Shown here one piece after another: positions 1-7,717 of a stretch of DNA of 64,000 nt (positions are counted from its first letter, which is position 1; each line of letters begins with the position of its first letter). A program made the translations under genes and the position numbers. Under the pieces are notes generated by a model. It was not told the DNA's origin, searched no databases, and saw nothing but the letters and a program-made list of their open reading frames with translations. This DNA comes from an uncultured Lachnoclostridium sp. (GTDB lineage Bacteria; Bacillota; Clostridia; Lachnospirales; Lachnospiraceae), in assembly GCA_947369165.1 (NCBI GenBank), contig CANBKJ010000006.1, forward strand, positions 1-64,000. Reading direction: 5' to 3'.

Positions 1-77
1 TTATAACATGAAACATTTAAAAAGTAAATATATTTAAATTTATATATTGTTTTTTAATATAAGGTTTTCGTATTGTC

Positions 78-1433
78 TCACCGGAATTTTGGATAGTCGT
101 ATGTATACAACGCTTTCGTGGAATAACATCTGCTGAATAACAGGATCCGCTGGGCGATTTTTTCTGAGTACCATGGATCTGTGGCGTACTGGTGGTTTAG
201 ATTGGATGGGTTAAATCTAAATTTAAATATTGTGTTCTGGCTGGGCTTTGCCTCAAAGTAGTTTTCACGGATGAATTTGGCGGCGCCGTAAATGGCTTTG
301 TCCACGGTGGTCCATCCTTTATAATAGGCATGGGAAGTGGCGCCGGTCTTCGGATCGCTGTCATAGGCCTTGATTCCGTACAGATTGTAGACCGTAGTGG
401 ATCTGGGGATCTTTTTTGTGATAAATTTACCCCTGGAACGGGCATAGGAGGGCAGAGCAACGCGGGTAATCCGGTTGCCCCGGGCGAGGGTGCTGGTGCC
501 GTAGGCGGACTCAAGAAATGTCTGGGACACAAAGTACATCGGATCGATGCCCTCTTTTTTGGCGGCGGCAAGCATCACCTTTCCTTTTCCGTACAACACG
601 CTGTAGGAGGGACCGTGTCCTTTGTTTTCACAGGCATTCTTGATGTAATAATTATAGGTGGATAAAAACTTCTCTTCGTTTACAGGGCGGAATTTATCCA
701 GCCGGAGGAACTGGAATCCGTAGGAGGTATCTTTTTTATAATTTACCAGCCGTTTGTATTCTGCCAGAGAGGCGCGGCCGGTACGGCTCTTCTGGATCGC
801 GGCATAATTGTTCAGGGTCCAGTTGTACCGGGTAAAGACCTTCTTTCCAACGAAATTCAGAACTGGTTTGGAGAGCTGTGCCACGCCCAGGGCTTCATCC
901 CAGAGATAGTTGATGCCCAGTGCCTGTACCACTTCCCGGAAGGGTACAAGGATAGTTTTTATCTTTGATTTTCCGTAGGTGACGGACACAGGCGCCTGGG
1001 GAAGAGCGCTGATGTTCTGGTTTACTGTGATGGAAGGCTGGTTCAGATGCATGACGATAAATTTGTCATTTTTTGAAATGGTTATTTTCTTTAATTTCTT
1101 ATTATATTTATAACTCACCTTAATTCCCTGACTGGCAAAGGTTTCTTTCAAAGGAACCATAACGGTTCCATTTATCTTCACCGCTGGTGTCTTCTGCAGG
1201 TTGAGTTGTTTGGACTCATAGACAACGGTGATCTTTTCTCCGCGGTAGCTGGTCTCCTGGCTGCCGATGGTGTAAGGTACGGTGATGGCATTTTTCCCGC
1301 TGGCTGCTGATGGCGCCGGAGTGGCGGAATTCTGAATCTCCCAGACCGAGATGGCATCTGCACCTGCAGAGAGGATATTTGTGCCAAGGCACATGCACAG
1401 GAACAGGGCGAATAATGATCTCAAACGTCTCAT
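78..1433 (-). CDS. Secreted glucosaminidase (peptidoglycan hydrolase) with N-terminal copper-amine-oxidase-like stalk domain
   Basis: Signal peptide MRRLRSLFALFLCMCLG; repeated 'VKINGTVMVPLKETFASQGIKVSY' stalk motif; glucosaminidase-type 'SQTFLESAYGTSTLARGN'. Confidence 0.8.
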   Translation of the reverse strand: MRRLRSLFALFLCMCLGTNILSAGADAISVWEIQNSATPAPSAASGKNAITVPYTIGSQETSYRGEKITVVYESKQLNLQKTPAVKINGTVMVPLKETFASQGIKVSYKYNKKLKKITISKNDKFIVMHLNQPSITVNQNISALPQAPVSVTYGKSKIKTILVPFREVVQALGINYLWDEALGVAQLSKPVLNFVGKKVFTRYNWTLNNYAAIQKSRTGRASLAEYKRLVNYKKDTSYGFQFLRLDKFRPVNEEKFLSTYNYYIKNACENKGHGPSYSVLYGKGKVMLAAAKKEGIDPMYFVSQTFLESAYGTSTLARGNRITRVALPSYARSRGKFITKKIPRSTTVYNLYGIKAYDSDPKTGATSHAYYKGWTTVDKAIYGAAKFIRENYFEAKPSQNTIFKFRFNPSNLNHQYATDPWYSEKIAQRILLFSRCYSTKALYTYDYPKFR

Positions 1434-1486
1434 AATCGGGTTTCCTTTCTCATAGACTATTTAAAAAAGCGGAGTTCCGTGTAAAT

Positions 1487-2776
1487 ATGAATATTATATC
1501 GGGAATTAACAATGTGATGTGGGGTGGACCTCTGCTGATTCTTCTGCTAGGGATACATATTTATTTTACTATAAGGACAGGATTTGTCCAGCGAAAAATA
1601 AAAAAGGCAGTGAAATACTCCGTGAAGGGGGAGGCTTCCGAGGGTATGAGTGCCTTTGGCACACTGACTACGACACTGGCGGCGACGCTGGGGACAGGGA
1701 ATATCATCGGTGTGTCCACAGCAGTTTATCTCGGAGGGCCGGGTGGAGTGTTCTGGTGCTGGGTTACCGGGTTGCTGGGGATGGCGACTACCTATGGGGA
1801 GACCCTTCTCTCCTGCCGTTACCGGGGCAGAGATGCGGAGGGGCACAATGTGGGCGGAGTTATGTATGTCCTGGAACGTGGGCTGGGTAAGAAGAGGCTT
1901 GCCTTTTTTTACAGTTTTCTCATCTGCCTGTCAGCTTTCTGTGCCGGTTGTACCACCCAGTCCAATGCGATTTCTGAGACCTGTATGGACGTGTGGGGGA
2001 TTCCCAAGTGGGCGGCGGGGATCGCGGTAGCGCTTCCGGTTGGCCTGGTCATTCTTCAGGGGGTGAAGTGGATTGAACAGGTCTGTATGGCGCTGGTACC
2101 GGCGATGGCCTTTCTATTTCTGGGAGGCTGCATCGCATTTATCTTTCTGCATGTTTCCCTGCTTCCAGAGGCTGTTCTTGTAATTGTTAAATCTGCTTTT
2201 AGCACCAGTGCTTTTTTTGGGGGGACAGTGGGCTTTTCTGTGGGAAGGGCAGTGAGATACGGGGTGGCGAGAGGATTATTTACCAATGAGGCAGGATTGG
2301 GAACCTCTGGTATCGCAGCGGCGTCGGGATCGGATGACATCTCGCCGGAACGGCAGGGACTGATCTCCATGACAGCGACTTTCTGGGATACGGTGGTAAT
2401 GTGCGCGATAACCGGGATCGTAGTGGTCATGTTTGTGCTTATGAATGAACAGGTGCTGGTGCATTTGCCTGCCGGACTTCTTGTAAAGGGAGCCTTTGAC
2501 ACACTGCCTCTGCTGGGGGAGGAGCTGATCGCGGTAGCTACTGTATGTTTTGCGGTGGCGACATTGATCGGCTGGTCCTATTTCGGACAGGTGGCGGCAG
2601 ATTATATGGGGGGAAAGTCCCTGGTGAGAAGCTATCAGTATATCTATGTGATCATGATCTTTGCCGGTGCGGTGATGCCGATGGGGATCGTGTGGGAGAT
2701 CACGGATTTTATCAATATTTTCATACTGATTCCGGCAGTATATGCGCTGATAAAGTGCCGGAAGAGCATCTGTTGA
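1487..2776 (+). CDS. Alanine/glycine:cation (AGCS) symporter family protein
   Basis: Hydrophobic multi-TM protein with AGCS motifs 'GTGNIIGVSTAVYLGGPGGVFWCWVTGLLGMATTYGE' and 'NEAGLGTSGIAAA'. Confidence 0.9.
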   Translation: MNIISGINNVMWGGPLLILLLGIHIYFTIRTGFVQRKIKKAVKYSVKGEASEGMSAFGTLTTTLAATLGTGNIIGVSTAVYLGGPGGVFWCWVTGLLGMATTYGETLLSCRYRGRDAEGHNVGGVMYVLERGLGKKRLAFFYSFLICLSAFCAGCTTQSNAISETCMDVWGIPKWAAGIAVALPVGLVILQGVKWIEQVCMALVPAMAFLFLGGCIAFIFLHVSLLPEAVLVIVKSAFSTSAFFGGTVGFSVGRAVRYGVARGLFTNEAGLGTSGIAAASGSDDISPERQGLISMTATFWDTVVMCAITGIVVVMFVLMNEQVLVHLPAGLLVKGAFDTLPLLGEELIAVATVCFAVATLIGWSYFGQVAADYMGGKSLVRSYQYIYVIMIFAGAVMPMGIVWEITDFINIFILIPAVYALIKCRKSIC

Positions 2777-2784
2777 GGTTGCTG

Positions 2785-2886
2785 AGGGGCGCGATTTTCA
2801 GCCGCCCTGTTATGGTGCAGTAATGTAATGTGCGGAGCAAGTTTGCCTTTAGGCAAACTTAGAAGGGGCGCGATTTTCAGCCGCCC
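2785..2886. repeat. Duplicated 23-bp hairpin sequence (AGGGGCGCGATTTTCAGCCGCCC) flanking a perfect 9-bp stem-loop
   Basis: Copies at 2785-2807 and 2864-2886; hairpin AAGTTTGCC-TTTA-GGCAAACTT at 2839-2860. Confidence 0.8.
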
Positions 2887-2976
2887 CTTAAAATACCCCT
2901 TGTGATATAAGGAATATCATAGTAAAATAGAACATGTATGGGATAAGATTGCAGTAGAAAGGCATGGTGCAGAACA

Positions 2977-4032
2977 TTGAAAAAACAGGCAGCAGTAATT
3001 TTTGGAGGAATTTCTTCGGAGCACGAGGTGTCCTGTGTCTCCGTTGTGAATGTAGTGAGTGGATTTGACGAAGATAAATACGAACTGACATTGATCGGTA
3101 TTACGAAGGAAGGAAGATGGGTACTTACGGATTCCACAGCCAGCATTGAAGATGGTACCTGGAAAAATGGTACCCGGACAGCTGTTTTGTCCCCTGACAG
3201 GGGCAGGCCCGGCGTACTGATTCTGGGAGAAGATGCTTATACTTATAAAAAAATAGATGTGATTTTTCCGGTGCTTCACGGAAAGTTTGGAGAGGACGGA
3301 ACAATTCAGGGATTGTTCGAGATGTCAGGCATACCATATGTGGGCTGTGGTGTATTGAGTTCTGCGGTGAGCATGGATAAGATCTCCACGAAAATATTTG
3401 TGGATCAGCTGGGCATCCGGCAGGCGGGATATGTGACGGATATCGCTAAGGATCTGAGTGAGATGGAGCACACAGTGGAGCAGGTGGAGGAAAAGCTGGG
3501 ATATCCCGTATTTGTAAAGCCATCAAATGCAGGATCGTCCCGTGGCGTCAGCAAGGCCTGTGACAGAGAGGAACTAAAGCGTGCCCTGCAGCTGGCGAAG
3601 AAGCATGACACCCGTGTCCTGATTGAAGAAATGATATACGGCCATGAGGTGGAATGTGCGGTGCTGGGCGGCAATGAAGTACGGGCCTCCAAAGTAGGAG
3701 AGGTGCAGGCGGCAGCAGAATTTTATGATTATGAAGCCAAGTATCACAATTCTGAGTCAAAGACAGTGATCGATCCCCCGGAGATCCCGGCAGAGGCAAA
3801 AGAAAGGGTCAGGGAAAATGCAGTGGGGATATTTAAGGCAGTCAGCGGTTTTGGATTGTCCCGGGTGGATTTTTTTATAGAAAATGATACCAATGAGGTG
3901 GTGTTTAATGAAATCAACACACTTCCAGGATTTACCAATATAAGCATGTATCCGATGCTCTGCAATGATATGGGGATGTCCACCTCCGAACTGATCGACC
4001 GTCTGGTCGGGACTGCGTTCGAGAGAGAATAG
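2977..4032 (+). CDS. ddl: D-alanine--D-alanine ligase
   Basis: MKKQAAVIFGGISSEHEVSCVSV; 'VFVKPSNAGSSRGVSKA'; 'EINTLPGFTNISMYPML'. Confidence 0.95.
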   Translation: MKKQAAVIFGGISSEHEVSCVSVVNVVSGFDEDKYELTLIGITKEGRWVLTDSTASIEDGTWKNGTRTAVLSPDRGRPGVLILGEDAYTYKKIDVIFPVLHGKFGEDGTIQGLFEMSGIPYVGCGVLSSAVSMDKISTKIFVDQLGIRQAGYVTDIAKDLSEMEHTVEQVEEKLGYPVFVKPSNAGSSRGVSKACDREELKRALQLAKKHDTRVLIEEMIYGHEVECAVLGGNEVRASKVGEVQAAAEFYDYEAKYHNSESKTVIDPPEIPAEAKERVRENAVGIFKAVSGFGLSRVDFFIENDTNEVVFNEINTLPGFTNISMYPMLCNDMGMSTSELIDRLVGTAFERE

Positions 4033-4078
4033 TCAGCCGTGGCGCACAGCATAAAATAACAGGATAAGGGGAAGACTA

Positions 4079-4507
4079 ATGAAAAAGAATGTAAAAGTTT
4101 CCATTAGTGGGATTCAGAATAATGACAATCAAGAGACGGTGGAGGTTGTCTCTGTGGGAGAGATGCTGCAGAGGGATGACCACATCTGTGTCTCTTACGA
4201 AGAGGCGGCGGAAGAGGCGGCCGGCGTAGACTGTCAGCTGGTAAAGAGTATGCTGAAGGTAAAGCCGGACCAGATCGAGATCATCAAAAAAGGGGCCGCC
4301 CAGACCCACATGGTTTTTATCGAAGACAGGGATACCATTTCATATTATTCCACTCCTTTCGGAGAGCTGGAGGTGGCGATCCATACGGATCGGCTGGAGC
4401 GGAAAGAGCGGGACAATGGATTTCAGATCCTGTTGGAATACGCCCTGGAGATCAATGCCTCCCATATGTCGAACTGCAACGTGGATATCCGGGTGGACTA
4501 CTTGTAA
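4079..4507 (+). CDS. DUF1934 (YwiB-like) beta-barrel protein
   Basis: 142 aa; 'YYSTPFGELEVAIHTDRLERKERDNGFQILLEYALEINASHMSNCNVDIRV' typical of DUF1934. Confidence 0.75.
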   Translation: MKKNVKVSISGIQNNDNQETVEVVSVGEMLQRDDHICVSYEEAAEEAAGVDCQLVKSMLKVKPDQIEIIKKGAAQTHMVFIEDRDTISYYSTPFGELEVAIHTDRLERKERDNGFQILLEYALEINASHMSNCNVDIRVDYL

Positions 4508-4509
4508 CG

Positions 4510-4593
4510 CCAGGGTCAAAAGTTCAAAATACCTATCATGTTTGCATGATAAATAAGTTCTAACGAACTTATTCGCATTTGCACTTGGGACCC
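4510..4593 (+). repeat. Dispersed structured repeat, copy A
   Basis: CCAGGGTCAAAAGTTCAAAAT...GCATTTGCACTTGGGACCC; about 85% identical by hand alignment to the reverse complement of 35873-35957; two internal perfect hairpins. Confidence 0.8.
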
Positions 4594-4622
4594 AATATAT
4601 TTAGAGGAAAGGAGATGGCGGC

Positions 4623-5465
4623 GTGAAATTTTCATTTACAAAGATGCATGGTACCGGGAATGACTATGTATATGTGGATCTTTTCCGGGAAAAACTGGAG
4701 AACCAGGCAGAAGCCGCAAAGGTGGTCAGTGACCGGCATTTTGGAATAGGCGCAGACGGTCTGATCTGCATTGCTCCGTCGGAAACAGCGGACTGCCGGA
4801 TGATCATGTATAATGCCGATGGCTCCGAGGGGGCGATGTGCGGCAATGGAATCCGGTGTGTGGCAAAGTATGTCTATGATCATGGTATTGTGCGAAAAGA
4901 TCATATGTCTGTGGAGACAAAAAGTGGGATCAAACAGCTGGAACTGACCGTCGAGGACGGAAAGGCAGTATATGTTAAGGTAAATATGGGAGAGGCGGTA
5001 CTGAAGCCGTCGGAGATCCCGGTTCAGGCGGAGGGAGAGGATTATATCGCCCAACAGATTGAGGCAGGGGGCAGAAGCTACACCGTAACCTGTGTCTCCA
5101 TGGGAAATCCCCATTGTGTGGTTTTTACAGAGGGGATTGACAGGATGGATCTGGAAAAGACCGGTCCCCTGTTTGAAAACCATCCTTTGTTTCCGGACCG
5201 CATCAACACAGAATTTGTGGAAGTCTTAGACAATCATACGCTGAAGATGCGGGTCTGGGAGAGAGGTTCCGGGGAGACAATTTCCTGTGGTACGGGAACC
5301 TGCGCGGCTACGGTAGCTGCAGTACTGAACGGACACTGTCCACGGGGAGAAGAGATCGAGGTGAGGATACGCGGCGGCGCGCTCTATGATACATACCTGG
5401 AAAATGGCGAGGTGCTTATGAAGGGACCTGCAGTCGAGGTTTTTCAGGGAAAAATAGAGATTTAA
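4623..5465 (+). CDS. dapF: Diaminopimelate epimerase
   Basis: MKFSFTKMHGTGNDYVYVD; 'AMCGNGIRCVAKYVYD'; 'SCGTGTCAATVAAVLNG'. Confidence 0.96.
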   Translation: MKFSFTKMHGTGNDYVYVDLFREKLENQAEAAKVVSDRHFGIGADGLICIAPSETADCRMIMYNADGSEGAMCGNGIRCVAKYVYDHGIVRKDHMSVETKSGIKQLELTVEDGKAVYVKVNMGEAVLKPSEIPVQAEGEDYIAQQIEAGGRSYTVTCVSMGNPHCVVFTEGIDRMDLEKTGPLFENHPLFPDRINTEFVEVLDNHTLKMRVWERGSGETISCGTGTCAATVAAVLNGHCPRGEEIEVRIRGGALYDTYLENGEVLMKGPAVEVFQGKIEI

Positions 5466-5533
5466 CCGTTGGTCCGGAGGGTGCCGGCGCTGTGGCACGA
5501 ATCCTATGAAACAGCGCAGAAAAGAGGGTAATT

Positions 5534-5734
5534 ATGGCGATTCGGTTAAATGAGGACGAGGCAGTCGTTCAGCAGATTCAGGAAGGACTCAAGGCGAGAG
5601 ACGGTCATTGTCCCTGTGTCCTGCAGAAAAGCGAGGACACAAAATGTATGTGCCGGGAATTTCGGGAGCAGATCGCAGATCCGGAGTTTGAGGGCTATTG
5701 TCACTGTATGTTATATTATAAGGAAAAAGATTAA
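5534..5734 (+). CDS. Small ferredoxin-thioredoxin reductase catalytic-chain-like protein
   Basis: 66 aa with CPC...CMC...CHC cysteine pattern 'HCPCVLQKSEDTKCMCREF...GYCHCMLYYKEKD'; directly upstream of thioredoxin. Confidence 0.8.
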   Translation: MAIRLNEDEAVVQQIQEGLKARDGHCPCVLQKSEDTKCMCREFREQIADPEFEGYCHCMLYYKEKD

Positions 5735-5750
5735 AAAATGAGGTGATGCT

Positions 5751-6071
5751 ATGGCAGCGATAGAATTAAACGCAGCAAATTTTGAAGAAAAGGTTTTAAA
5801 ATCGGATAAGCCCGTGTTGGTGGATTTCTGGGCAGTGTGGTGCGGACCCTGTAAGATGATGTCTCCCAGAGTGGATGAGATCGCAGATGAGCAGAAAGAC
5901 CGCCTGATCGTGGGCAAATTAAACTGTGATGAAAATATGGAGATTGCCCAGAGCTATGGAATCACAGGAATCCCGGCATTTTTCCTCTTTAAGGGGGGAG
6001 AAGTGGTGGAAAAGGTAATGGGAGCGATGCCGAAAGGAGAGCTTCTGGCCGCCATTGAAAAACATCTTTAA
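5751..6071 (+). CDS. trxA: Thioredoxin
   Basis: Active site 'VDFWAVWCGPCKMMSP'; 'YGITGIPAFFLFKGGE'. Confidence 0.96.
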   Translation: MAAIELNAANFEEKVLKSDKPVLVDFWAVWCGPCKMMSPRVDEIADEQKDRLIVGKLNCDENMEIAQSYGITGIPAFFLFKGGEVVEKVMGAMPKGELLAAIEKHL

Positions 6072-6094
6072 AAATGAGGATAGCGCAACGTATA

Positions 6095-6143
6095 AACGCC
6101 CAGTCTGACATTTATTATTTCTCTGTCAAACTGGGCGTTTTTT
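6095..6143 (+). terminator. Rho-independent terminator after trxA (possibly bidirectional with convergent trpS)
   Basis: AACGCCCAGT...ACTGGGCGTT stem followed by T-run. Confidence 0.85.
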
Positions 6144-6171
6144 GGAATATTTAACTCAATGGCGTATTGTA

Positions 6172-7215
6172 CTAGCCAAAATAATCGATCTTCATCGCGT
6201 GCTTTACCTCGGAAAGAGTCTGGGCGGCTACTTCCCTGGCCTTCTGGCTTCCTTTGTGGAGGATCTCCATCACAGCGGGAATATCTTTTTCCAGCTCGTG
6301 GCGTCTCGCCTGAATCGGCTCTAATTCTTCCATAAGAACCGCATAGAGGAATTTTTTTACTTTCACATCCCCTAAACCGCCGCTGGTGTAGTGGGATTTC
6401 AGTTCTTCCAGAGATGCATACTCTGGCAGATGGTGTTCAAAATGTTCCTCACGGCAGAAAGCATCCAGATAAGTAAATACACAGTTACCCTCCAGTTTTC
6501 CGGGATCTTCCACGCGGATATGGTCGGGATCGGTGTACATGCTCATCACTTTTTTGCGGATATCCTCTGGAGTGTCTGAGAGATAAATGCAGTTTCCCAG
6601 GGACTTGCTCATTTTGGCTTTGCCGTCGGTGCCCGGAAGGCGCATACACGCTTCATTGTCGGGGAGGAGGGCTTTTGGCTCCACCAAAACCTCATCATAG
6701 GTGGAGTTAAAGCTGCGGACGATCTCCCTCGCCTGCTCCAGCATGGGCAGCTGATCGTCCCCCACGGGAACAGTAGTTGCCTTAAAGGCAGTGATGTCCG
6801 CCGCCTGGCTGATGGGATAGGTAAAAAAGCCTACTGGGATACTGGTGTGGAAACCACGCATGCTGATCTCGGTTTTTACTGTGGGGTTTCGCTTCAGCCG
6901 GGAAACCGTCACGAGATTCATATAGTAAAAGGTGAGCTCTGTCAGCTCTGAAATGTAGGACTGGACCAGAAGGGTAGATTTTTCTGGATCAAGCCCGCAG
7001 GACATGTAGTCCAGAGCAACTTCCGAGATATTACTGCGGACCTTATCCGGGTTGTCAAAGTTATCGGTCAGCGCCTGGGCGTCTGCGATCATGATGTATA
7101 TGTCATCGAATTCTCCAGAGTTCTGGAGTTCTACCCGACGTCTCAGAGATCCTACATAGTGCCCCACATGAAGTCTTCCAGTGGGCCGGTCGCCAGTTAA
7201 AATTATTTTCTTCAT
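6172..7215 (-). CDS. trpS: Tryptophanyl-tRNA synthetase
   Basis: [24 protein letters not shown]; 'KMSKSLGN' motif; start trimmed from the ORF track to the ATG at 7215, preceded by AGGAAAGG. Confidence 0.95.
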   Translation of the reverse strand: MKKIILTGDRPTGRLHVGHYVGSLRRRVELQNSGEFDDIYIMIADAQALTDNFDNPDKVRSNISEVALDYMSCGLDPEKSTLLVQSYISELTELTFYYMNLVTVSRLKRNPTVKTEISMRGFHTSIPVGFFTYPISQAADITAFKATTVPVGDDQLPMLEQAREIVRSFNSTYDEVLVEPKALLPDNEACMRLPGTDGKAKMSKSLGNCIYLSDTPEDIRKKVMSMYTDPDHIRVEDPGKLEGNCVFTYLDAFCREEHFEHHLPEYASLEELKSHYTSGGLGDVKVKKFLYAVLMEELEPIQARRHELEKDIPAVMEILHKGSQKAREVAAQTLSEVKHAMKIDYFG

Positions 7216-7234
7216 ATATGTTAATCCTTTCCTG

Positions 7235-7399
7235 CTAGTACAACGTATATTAAGTCTTTTTATGTTAAACGCAGGATTCGGTTTTATCTGCAAGGAACAA
7301 AATCGACGGCGTAGCGGTGGCTACGGCTAGATTTTGTGACACAGCAGATGAAATCGAAGACAAGTTTAATGTAAAATTATTTAGTATACGTTGTACTAG
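7235..7399. mobile_element. MITE-like element with 19-bp terminal inverted repeats
   Basis: CTAGTACAACGTATATTAA (7235-7253) and TTAGTATACGTTGTACTAG (7381-7399), 1 mismatch; interior also self-complementary (CGTAGC/GCTACG, TTAAAC/GTTTAA). Confidence 0.65.
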
Positions 7400-7479
7400 T
7401 ATTCAAAGACAATTTTATCGGTTTTCCGGCGAAAAGTCAACCAGAGGAAGGAATTCCCCTGCAGTCTGCCGGATGTCCC

Positions 7480-7645
7480 GTGCGCGAATCGTGTGATTTC
7501 GTGTCTGAAAACCCTTGACAAGGAAAAATGTAATATATTGTAAAGTTTAGCAAACGACGTTTTTACTATGGTTTCCAGTGCTTCTTGGAGAAAAAACGTC
7601 AAAAAAGGTCAAAATTTCAGACACGAAATCACAGCATTCGAGCAC
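7480..7645. repeat. Large inverted repeat (31-bp arms, 28/31 match; inner 19 bp perfect)
   Basis: GTGCGCGAATCGTGTGATTTCGTGTCTGAAA (7480-7510) versus TTTCAGACACGAAATCACAGCATTCGAGCAC (7615-7645). Confidence 0.85.
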
Positions 7646-7717
7646 CAGGGGTTGAAACAGGGGTTATTTTGTGATATGTTGCAGATGACACTTAAAAATT
7701 GTAAATAGGAGGAAAAA

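Noticed and set aside
6161-6175. TTGTACTAG near the trpS stop, resembling the end of the 7235-7399 TIR
   Set aside because: Only 9 bp match and it includes the trpS stop codon; too short to support a second element end.
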